From contig JAATFS010000304.1 of the NCBI GenBank assembly GCA_015655035.1, positions 1 through 12,868 on the forward strand: a stretch of DNA of 12,868 nucleotides, given 5' to 3'. This stretch comes from Lysobacterales bacterium (lineage in GTDB: Bacteria > Pseudomonadota > Gammaproteobacteria > Xanthomonadales > Xanthomonadaceae). The translations under genes and the position numbers were made by a program. Below the pieces are notes generated by a model. That model saw only the letters and a program-made list of their open reading frames with translations, did not search any database and was not told the origin of the DNA. Positions within the stretch are counted from its first letter, which is position 1, and every line of letters begins with the position of its first letter. Below, in pieces: positions 6,844 through 12,868 of the stretch.

Positions 6844-6858
6844 TGGCGGGCGGCTACG
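6843..6858 (+). repeat. 16-base direct repeat, copy 1
   Basis: ATGGCGGGCGGCTACG overlaps the last base of the response regulator's TGA and the sensor kinase's stop codon on the other strand. An identical copy lies at 8281-8296. Confidence 0.75.
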
Positions 6859-8272
6859 ACACCGATGCCAGATTTACCGCAGCGGTGTGCTGCAACGGTG
6901 TTGCGGCAAGCGGCAAGCGCAGCAGGAAACAGGTGCCTTCGCCGGCTGCCGTACTCACCGAAATATCGCCGCCGGCGGCGCTGACGATGTCGCTCATCAC
7001 CGACAATCCCAGCCCGGTCCCCTGGCCCATGGGCTTGGTGGTGTAGAAGGATTCGAAGATGTGCGGCAGCACGTCGTCGGGAATACCCGGGCCGGAGTCG
7101 CGCAGGCGGATTTCGACCAGGCTGCCGGTGGCATCGCTGGCGCAATCGATCGTGAAGCAGCCTTCGCCGGCGAGCGCGTCGCGCGCATTGGAAGCGATGT
7201 TCAGCACCATCAACTCCAGTTGGTCCCGGTCCATGCGTACCGCCATCGCGGTATCGGTGCACTCCATCCGTACGCGCACCTGCGACGGAAACAACTGCCG
7301 CACCATCGGCTGCAATTCGCGCAGCGCAGCGCCGACGTCGAACAGCACTGGCTGCGAGGTGTCGCAACGGCTGAAGTTGAGCAGCTTGCGACTGATGGCG
7401 TGCGCGCGCCGCGCTGCCATTTCGATCCCGCCCATCGCCTTGACCAAGGCATCGGTGCCGCGATCGGCCAACTGCTCGCGGCGTTGCGCATAGCCGGAGA
7501 TCACGTTGATGACGTTGTCGAAATCGTGCGCCACCCCGGAGGCCAGGCGACCGACCACCTCGAGTTTTTGCGCGTGCAGCAGTTGTTCCTGAGCACGTTC
7601 GCGTTCTGCCATCTCGTGCCGCAGCTGCTGGTTGGCCAGCTCCAGGTCGCGCCGTTGCCGGTTGGCTTCGGCCAGGCTCTCTCGCAATGCGGTCACGGTG
7701 CGATCAAGCAATAGCGTAATCAGCAGGTAGGCACCCAGGGTGACCAGCACCAGCCCGCCCAGTGCGAACGCCGCAGGCGGATGCGCGGGGCCGGCATCGC
7801 GCAACAGGTCCATCAGTGCGCTGCCCATGCATATGGCCGCCAGTGCCAGGAATACCATCCACAGCGCGCGCCGGCCCAGGACCAGGCCGCTTATCCCCAG
7901 CGGCAGCAGCGGCAGCGGATCGTTGCTGAGGTTGCTCACGCCGATGCGCGAATAGACCGCCGCCAGGCACACCAGCAACGCGGTGATGAATACCATCACC
8001 GCGCCGCGCAGGTGGCCAAAGCGGATCATCGCCAGGCTGGTCCACGACACCGTGCCGACCAGCAACATGCCGACGAGCGCGAACCAGGTGTCGATCGGAA
8101 CCGGCAGCGCCCGTGACGGCAACGACACCGCGTACAACGCGGTATTGGCGAAGGCGATCAGGCCGACCAGCGCGAACAGCAGTTGCAGCACCGGCGCATT
8201 GCGCAGGTCCACGGGGTCGGAGATCGGCAGGTCACCGAGCCAGCGGCGGATCGAGCGGAGCCTGGGGCGCAC
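6854..8272 (-). CDS. membrane sensor histidine kinase
   Basis: With the GTG at 8272 the protein has 472 residues. Residues about 28-190 contain five or six hydrophobic segments with very short loops, so there is no periplasmic sensing domain and the signal is probably read in the membrane. A predicted coiled coil (about 193-237, ESLAEANRQRRDLELANQQL) leads to the dimerisation domain with GVAHDFDNVINVISGYAQ, phospho-acceptor His249. The ATP-binding domain has the N box NIASNARDAL (Asn362), DSGPGIPDDVL (about 392), the F box FESFYTTK (about 406) and GTGLGLS (about 418). The frame is open to a TTG at 8341, with a GTG at 8326, which would add 23 or 18 residues. None of the three starts has a Shine-Dalgarno. 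I chose 8272 because the conserved-looking N-terminus RRWLGDLPISDPVDLRNAP follows and the AT-rich promoter-like DNA lies at about 8330-8360. It converges on the response regulator and is divergent from the adhesin. Confidence 0.88.
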   Translation of the reverse strand: MRPRLRSIRRWLGDLPISDPVDLRNAPVLQLLFALVGLIAFANTALYAVSLPSRALPVPIDTWFALVGMLLVGTVSWTSLAMIRFGHLRGAVMVFITALLVCLAAVYSRIGVSNLSNDPLPLLPLGISGLVLGRRALWMVFLALAAICMGSALMDLLRDAGPAHPPAAFALGGLVLVTLGAYLLITLLLDRTVTALRESLAEANRQRRDLELANQQLRHEMAERERAQEQLLHAQKLEVVGRLASGVAHDFDNVINVISGYAQRREQLADRGTDALVKAMGGIEMAARRAHAISRKLLNFSRCDTSQPVLFDVGAALRELQPMVRQLFPSQVRVRMECTDTAMAVRMDRDQLELMVLNIASNARDALAGEGCFTIDCASDATGSLVEIRLRDSGPGIPDDVLPHIFESFYTTKPMGQGTGLGLSVMSDIVSAAGGDISVSTAAGEGTCFLLRLPLAATPLQHTAAVNLASVS

Positions 8273-8280
8273 GGTGGGAT

Positions 8281-8296
8281 ATGGCGGGCGGCTACG
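8281..8296 (+). repeat. 16-base direct repeat, copy 2
   Basis: This is an exact copy of the 16 bases at 6843-6858. On the kinase strand it sits eight bases upstream of the preferred GTG start. The two copies are in different frames relative to the kinase, so they are not a repeated peptide. Confidence 0.75.
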
Positions 8297-8374
8297 GGGG
8301 AAGCCGAAGACTACCCGATGCCTCACCAATAATGTGAGCAAGCGAAATTTTCGTTTTATTTCACCTGGTTACGT

Positions 8375-8388
8375 GCGTGACATCACGC
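8375..8388. promoter_or_regulatory. perfect inverted repeat upstream of the adhesin, candidate operator
   Basis: GCGTGA-CA-TCACGC is a perfect 6-base-arm palindrome in the 167-base gap before the adhesin gene. It overlaps the candidate -35 box of the adhesin promoter, a typical repressor position. The 2-base spacer is too short for a CRP/Clp site (GTGA-N6-TCAC). The binding protein is unknown. Confidence 0.42.
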
Positions 8389-8406
8389 CGAACGCATGCC
8401 CAATAT
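8377..8406 (+). promoter_or_regulatory. candidate adhesin promoter
   Basis: GTGACA (8377-8382) matches five of six -35 bases. CAATAT (8401-8406) is a modest -10 at 18-base spacing. Transcription would start near 8413, leaving a leader of about 95 bases. The opposite end of the gap (8341-8354) is AT-rich with the small palindrome CGAAA-T-TTTCG and could serve the divergent kinase. Confidence 0.33.
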
Positions 8407-8508
8407 CGGGCCACGGGGCCATGGCACAGCAAGGTCGAGCAAGGCTGCCAGGCAACGCCGGCAGCGGCACTGCCATGGCACTTCTCCAACAACGCCTAGG
8501 GGCACGTC

Positions 8509-11022
8509 ATGAACAGAATCCATTGCAAGGTCTGGAGCCGGTCGCGCGGCCACTACATCGTGGCTTCGGAACCGGTCAGGGGGCATCGCCCGGCCAATAC
8601 CGCCACTTCTTCGGCGAGCCCGAAAGGCCGGCTATGCCTGCTGGCCGCCGTGATCGGTCTGATGGGCGCCGAGGCCTGGGCCGCCGATGCTGTGGCAGCG
8701 GTCGCCACGCAGGCCGTCGTGCCGCAGGACACGGCCGCTGTCGAAGACAGCGTCGCGCAGTTCCAGGCCAACGGCAGCGAGGAGGGACAGGACGACATCG
8801 GCGCCTACGCCGAAGGCGAATACAGTACCGCCGCCGGCGAGGCCAGCAATGCGATCGGCTATGGCGCCTCGGCGTTCGGTGCGGGTGCCACCTCGATCGG
8901 TAGCTACGGCGTGGCACTGGGCTACGCGGCCAACGCGATCGGCAGCAACGCCGCGGCGCTGGGCAATGGCGCTTCGGCCACCGCCGATGCCAGCGTTGCG
9001 ATCGGCGGCAAGGCGGTGGGCGAGGATGGCGAAGCGCTGTACTGGTTCACCGATAACTGGGGTACTCCGACCGAGCCGGTGGGCGGCGGGGTGACCGAAG
9101 CCAGCGGCATCGGCTCGACCGCGGTGGGCGCCTCGGCGCAGGCCACTGGCGAGCTGTCCAGCGCGCTGGGCCTTTTCGCGCGCGCGCACGGCCAACAGAG
9201 CACCGCGATGGGTATCGCCGCGCAGGCCGAAGCGGACTACAGCACCGCCTATGGCGCGCTGTCCTCGGCCACTGGGGATGCCTCGATGGCGATCGGCGTC
9301 AATACCAGCGCCAGCGGCGACGAAGGCGTAGCGGTGGGCGGCATGTACTCGGTTGCCGGCGGCACAGTTAAGACGCAGGCCAACGGCCGGGCCTCGACTG
9401 CGGTGGGCGTCGGGGCCCAGGCCAATGGACTGCGCTCGGTGTCGCTGGGGGCCACGGCATTTTCCTGGGGCGACGATTCGATAGCGGTCGGCCGCAACGC
9501 GATCACGCTCGGCAACTACACGATCGCGATCGGCTACCTGGCGCGGACCAGCTACGACGGCAGCATCGCGATCGGCCAGAACGCGATCTCGGCATCGACC
9601 AGCGGCGTGGTGCTGGGCGCGAACGCGCAGACCCACTACAACGCCGGCAACGCCACCGCGCTGGGGGCCAGCACCTATGTCAATGGCGTGGCCAACAGCA
9701 CGGCGATAGGCTACAACGCGCGCGCCGGGGTGTACGTGGCGCCCGCCAACTGGTGGGAAAGCGGCAGCTACATCGGCGTCGACAGCGTGGCGCTGGGCGC
9801 CAACTCGCTGGCCAACCGCGACAACGTGGTCTCGATCGGTGATTCGACCACCGGCCTGACCCGGCAGATCGTCAACGTAGCCGCCGGTACCGAGGGCACC
9901 GATGCGGTCAACCTCGAGCAGTTGAACGAAGTGGCATCGAACGTGGGCGCGGTGGCCGACCGTGCGGCGACCTACGACGATGCAAGCAAGGACAGCCTGA
10001 GCCTGGCCGGTGCCGACGGTTCGGTGCTGCGCAATCTGGCCGACGGCGAGGTCAGCGCCAGCAGCCGCGACGCCGTCAACGGCCGCCAGGTCCATGCATC
10101 GTTGGATAGCCTGGCCACCGCGCTGGGGGGCGACAGCCAGGTGGGCGCCGGCGGCGTCATCACCGGCACGCACTACAGCATCCAGGGCGACAGCTACTAC
10201 AGCGTGGGCGATGCGCTCGGCGCGCTGGATGCGGCGTTGTTCGGCCTGGACAGCCGGGTGGGCGGCGTGGAGCAGGTCTCTGGCAAGCTGGTCGCCGACA
10301 CCGGTACCGGCAACGGCCTGACCGTGGGCGAAGGCAGCCATGCGGCCGACGCCACCGATACCGCGCTGGGGGCAGGCTCCAAGATCGATGCGGACAGCGG
10401 CACGGCGGTGGGTGCGGACAGCCGCATCAGCGCCAACGCCACCGATGCCGTGGCGGTGGGCGCGCGTGCCAGCGTCAGTGAAGCCTCCGGCACGGCGGTA
10501 GGCGCCGATGCCTCGGTCACGGCGCGGAACGCGGTGGCACTGGGTCGCGGTTCGGTGGCCGAACGTGCCGATACGGTGTCGGTGGGCAGCACCGGCGCCG
10601 AGCGCCAGATCACCAATGTGGCCACGGGTACCGCCGCCACCGACGCGGCCAACGTGGCCCAGGTGCAGGCCGGCGACGCGGCCACGTTGAGTTCGGCCAA
10701 CCGCTACACCGACAACCAGGTGAGCACACTCAACAGCAACCTGGATAGTTGGAAGGGTGAGGTCAACCAACGCTTCCAGAACCTGGACCGGCGCCTGGAC
10801 AAGATGTCGGCGATGAGCGGTGCCTACGCCGGCATGGCGATGAACACCGCCGGTCTGGCGGGGCAGAACCGCGTGGGCGTCGGCGTGGGAGCGCAGGGTG
10901 GCGAACGCGCGCTGGCGGTGGGCTACCAGCGTGCGGTCGGCAACCGTGCCAGCGTGTCGTTGGGCGGCGCGTTCTCCGGCGACGAGAAGAGCGTCATGGC
11001 GGGTGCGGGCTTTAGCTGGTGA
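8509..11022 (+). CDS. YadA-like trimeric autotransporter adhesin (XadA type)
   Basis: This 837-residue type Vc secretion protein is complete. Residues 1-25 (MNRIHCKVWSRSRGHYIVAS...) are the extended signal peptide region. A hydrophobic core and AWA-AD cleavage site end near residue 58. Residues about 95-435 form a first head built of 14-residue YadA repeats (pattern xAIGxxAxAxGxxS). A neck (about 440-476) ends TDAVNLEQLNE. A segment YDDASKDSLSLAG to RDAVNGRQV (about 487-530) resembles the Trp-ring/GIN type of connector. A second, shorter head (about 608-690), a second neck (TDAANVAQVQ, about 711-720) and a coiled-coil stalk (about 730-768) follow. The membrane anchor (about 770-837) ends in the terminal aromatic Trp837 expected for outer-membrane insertion by the BAM complex. 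AGGGG lies seven bases before the ATG. It should trimerise and mediate attachment to surfaces, hosts or other cells. Confidence 0.95.
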   Translation: MNRIHCKVWSRSRGHYIVASEPVRGHRPANTATSSASPKGRLCLLAAVIGLMGAEAWAADAVAAVATQAVVPQDTAAVEDSVAQFQANGSEEGQDDIGAYAEGEYSTAAGEASNAIGYGASAFGAGATSIGSYGVALGYAANAIGSNAAALGNGASATADASVAIGGKAVGEDGEALYWFTDNWGTPTEPVGGGVTEASGIGSTAVGASAQATGELSSALGLFARAHGQQSTAMGIAAQAEADYSTAYGALSSATGDASMAIGVNTSASGDEGVAVGGMYSVAGGTVKTQANGRASTAVGVGAQANGLRSVSLGATAFSWGDDSIAVGRNAITLGNYTIAIGYLARTSYDGSIAIGQNAISASTSGVVLGANAQTHYNAGNATALGASTYVNGVANSTAIGYNARAGVYVAPANWWESGSYIGVDSVALGANSLANRDNVVSIGDSTTGLTRQIVNVAAGTEGTDAVNLEQLNEVASNVGAVADRAATYDDASKDSLSLAGADGSVLRNLADGEVSASSRDAVNGRQVHASLDSLATALGGDSQVGAGGVITGTHYSIQGDSYYSVGDALGALDAALFGLDSRVGGVEQVSGKLVADTGTGNGLTVGEGSHAADATDTALGAGSKIDADSGTAVGADSRISANATDAVAVGARASVSEASGTAVGADASVTARNAVALGRGSVAERADTVSVGSTGAERQITNVATGTAATDAANVAQVQAGDAATLSSANRYTDNQVSTLNSNLDSWKGEVNQRFQNLDRRLDKMSAMSGAYAGMAMNTAGLAGQNRVGVGVGAQGGERALAVGYQRAVGNRASVSLGGAFSGDEKSVMAGAGFSW

Positions 11023-11086
11023 CACAGCGCTGGTGCGCTCGCGGGCGCCATTCCGATTCGAAATCCCGATCCTGGAGAACACAGAC

Positions 11087-12868
11087 ATGAGCAACAAGAA
11101 ATCCCTTGGCCTGGCGATCGGCGCGATCCTGGCCGCGTCGATGTTGCAGGCAACCGCAGCCAACCGCGCGACGGAACTGAAGATCGTTCCGATGGCCGCC
11201 GGCGATGCCGCGGCCAGTCCGGCGGGCGCGTCGCGGCTGATCGTCAAATACCGTGCCGGCAACGCTGGCAACGCGCGCACGACGATGGCGTCGGCAGTCG
11301 CCCGGGTGGGACTGGTGCAGAGCGGCAAGGCCGGTACTTCGAGCGCCAAGGCGCTGGAGGCGAAAGTGTTGCGCAAACAGGCCTCCGGCGCGCAGGTGCT
11401 GCGGGTCTCGCGCAGGCTCAGCAGCGTAGAGCTGGACAATCTGCTGACCGAGTTGCGCGCCGATCCTGCGGTGGAATACGCCGAGGTCGATACGATGATG
11501 CAACCGGTCAAGGACCTGAGCGTTGGCGTCGTATCGCCGCTGCGCGAGACCGCAGCGAGCCTTCCGGCGGCGAGCGTGCAGTCCCGCCCGGACGATCCTT
11601 ATTTCGCCGGTTACCAGTGGCACCTGCTGGAGGGGCCCGGCGGCATCCACGCCCCTGCGGCCTGGGACATCTCCACCGGCGCAGGCGTGGTGGTGGCGGT
11701 ACTCGATACCGGCATCTTGCCGGACCACCCGGACCTCAAGAGCGGCCAGCACATCCTCGAAGGCTACGATTTCATCAGCGATGCCGCGACCTCCCGCCGC
11801 AGCAGCGACGCACGCGTCGCCGGCGCACTGGACTACGGCGACTGGACCGAAAGCGGGAACGAATGCGGCCGGCCAGTGGAAGACAGCTCCTGGCACGGTA
11901 CCCACACCGCCGGCACGGTTGCCGAGCTGACCAACAACGGCATCGGCGGTGCCGGTGTCGCGCACGATGCGCAGGTGCTGCCGATACGCGTGCTCGGCCG
12001 CTGTGGCGGCTATGCCTCCGATATCGCCGACGCCATCGTCTGGGCGTCGGGCGGCCAGGTCGAGGGCGTGCCGGACAATGCGCATCCCGCCGAGGTGATC
12101 AGCTTGAGCCTGGGCGGCGCCGGCACCTGTTCGGCCACCTACCAGAACGCGATCGATACCGCCGTGAGCAACGGCAGCGTAGTGGTGGTGGCGGCCGGCA
12201 ACAACGCCGCCAACGCGAACAATTACAGCCCGGCCAGTTGCAACAACGTCATCACTGTCGGTGCAACCGGCATCACCGGCGCGATGGCGTACTACTCCAA
12301 CTACGGTAGCAAGGTCGATCTGTCCGGTCCCGGTGGTGGCGGCCAGTACGACACCGGCAATGACGGCTGGGACGGCTACGTGCTGCAGGCCGGCTACAGC
12401 GGTGCGACCACGCCGAGCTCGGGCGAGTACCGCTATGTCGGCATGGCCGGTACTTCGATGGCGGCGCCGCACGTTGCCGCCACTGCGGCGCTGGTACAGA
12501 GCGCGCTTGTGGCGGCCGGTGCGTCCGTGCTCAGCGCCGCCGACATGGAAAGCCTGCTCAAGCGCACGGTCACCACCTTCGCCATCACTCCGCCCGGTGC
12601 CACGCCGGTCGGCACCGGCATCCTCAATGCCAAACTGGCGGTGGACAAGGCACTGGAAGCCGCGTGCGACGAGGCGACCCAGGAATGTCCGCTGGTGGCG
12701 CTGCCGCTGGCCAACAAGGTGGCCAGCACGCAATTGACCGGGGTGGATTCCAGTCAGTCGCTGTATTCGTTCGAGGCCAGCGCCGGTAGCGCATTGACGC
12801 TCATGACCTATAGCGGCAACGGCAACCTCAAGCTGTACGTCCGCTTTGGCGGCGAGCCCTCGGCCGAC
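11087..12868 (+). CDS. secreted S8 (subtilisin-family) serine protease with PPC-type tail (3' partial)
   Basis: The frame stays open from ATG 11087 to the window's end, giving 594 residues with the C-terminus cut off. Residues 1-25 are a Sec signal peptide (MSNKKSLGLAIGAILAASML). Residues about 50-145 form an inhibitor-like propeptide (SRLIVKYRAG to ADPAVEYAEVD). The catalytic domain (about 165-530) has the full triad: Asp207 in VAVLDTGILPDHPDL, His270 in SSWHGTHTAGT, Ser457 in GTSMAAPHVA. The oxyanion Asn372 is in VVVVAAGNN. Four cysteines in the catalytic region could form two disulfides. From about 540 the sequence (LPLANKVASTQLTGVDSSQSL...) looks like the start of a pre-peptidase C-terminal (PPC) domain, as in Xanthomonas extracellular proteases. 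GGAG lies ten bases before the ATG. It starts 64 bases after the adhesin stop with no strong terminator between, so co-transcription is plausible. Confidence 0.94.
   Translation, partial: MSNKKSLGLAIGAILAASMLQATAANRATELKIVPMAAGDAAASPAGASRLIVKYRAGNAGNARTTMASAVARVGLVQSGKAGTSSAKALEAKVLRKQASGAQVLRVSRRLSSVELDNLLTELRADPAVEYAEVDTMMQPVKDLSVGVVSPLRETAASLPAASVQSRPDDPYFAGYQWHLLEGPGGIHAPAAWDISTGAGVVVAVLDTGILPDHPDLKSGQHILEGYDFISDAATSRRSSDARVAGALDYGDWTESGNECGRPVEDSSWHGTHTAGTVAELTNNGIGGAGVAHDAQVLPIRVLGRCGGYASDIADAIVWASGGQVEGVPDNAHPAEVISLSLGGAGTCSATYQNAIDTAVSNGSVVVVAAGNNAANANNYSPASCNNVITVGATGITGAMAYYSNYGSKVDLSGPGGGGQYDTGNDGWDGYVLQAGYSGATTPSSGEYRYVGMAGTSMAAPHVAATAALVQSALVAAGASVLSAADMESLLKRTVTTFAITPPGATPVGTGILNAKLAVDKALEAACDEATQECPLVALPLANKVASTQLTGVDSSQSLYSFEASAGSALTLMTYSGNGNLKLYVRFGGEPSAD

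Noticed and set aside
8375..8388. Clp/CRP binding site at the adhesin promoter
   Set aside because: The GTGA and TCAC halves are separated by only two bases, whereas the Clp/CRP consensus needs six.
8820..9830. Regular short repeats that could be taken for a CRISPR or satellite array
   Set aside because: The periodicity is about 42 bases in phase with codons and encodes the 14-residue YadA head repeat. The units are degenerate in DNA sequence.
8632..11511. A 959-residue open frame on the minus strand opposite the adhesin and the protease start
   Set aside because: It mirrors the repetitive, GC-biased adhesin codons. The translation is a low-complexity Ala/Gly/Arg/His run with no domain or motif, and the plus-strand gene is unmistakable.
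11012..12733. A 573-residue minus-strand open frame opposite the protease
   Set aside because: No recognisable motif and high His/Arg/Ala/Gly content, fully antisense to a protease with an intact catalytic triad.

Overview
The window looks like a chromosomal segment of a GC-rich gammaproteobacterium, most likely of the Xanthomonadaceae (Xanthomonas, Stenotrophomonas or Lysobacter type). This is inferred from the strong G/C bias at third codon positions, an XadA/YadA-like adhesin followed by a secreted S8 protease with a PPC-type tail, and the sensor kinase's N-terminal style. I saw no RNA genes, insertion sequences, phage genes or CRISPR arrays. No gap between genes exceeds about 250 bases.

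Layout. (1) 2-325 (+) is the C-terminal part of a TIP30/HTATIP2-like atypical short-chain dehydrogenase. (2) 478-1728 (-) is a NepI-type MFS exporter, divergent from an AraC-family regulator (1838-2803, +). (3) 2840-3826 (-) is a zinc-less MDR7-type dehydrogenase, divergent from a one-cysteine HxlR regulator (3918-4286, +). Their 91-base intergenic region holds a perfect inverted repeat, and a second one spans the HxlR start codon. (4) 4538-5938 (+) is a YdhS-like FAD/NAD(P)-binding protein followed by two small hairpins. (5) 6094-6843 (+) is an OmpR-type response regulator, tail to tail with a membrane sensor histidine kinase (6854-8272, -). (6) 8509-11022 (+) is a complete trimeric autotransporter adhesin. 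It is followed 64 bases later by an exported subtilisin-family protease (11087 to the window end, cut off inside its C-terminal domain).

How the genes may work together. The two regulator/enzyme or regulator/transporter pairs look like self-contained inducible modules. One would cover small-molecule efflux (AraC/NepI) and the other electrophile or quinone stress (HxlR/MDR). The right half looks like a surface module: the kinase gene is divergent from the adhesin, the candidate cognate regulator sits at the other end of the kinase, and the protease may be co-transcribed with the adhesin. That the two-component pair controls adhesin and protease is inference from gene order.

All families here are known. 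I did not find a clearly undescribed system. The points most worth a second look are the paired inverted repeats in the HxlR/MDR region, the palindrome over the likely adhesin promoter, the adhesin-protease tandem, and an exact 16-base repeat bracketing the kinase gene.
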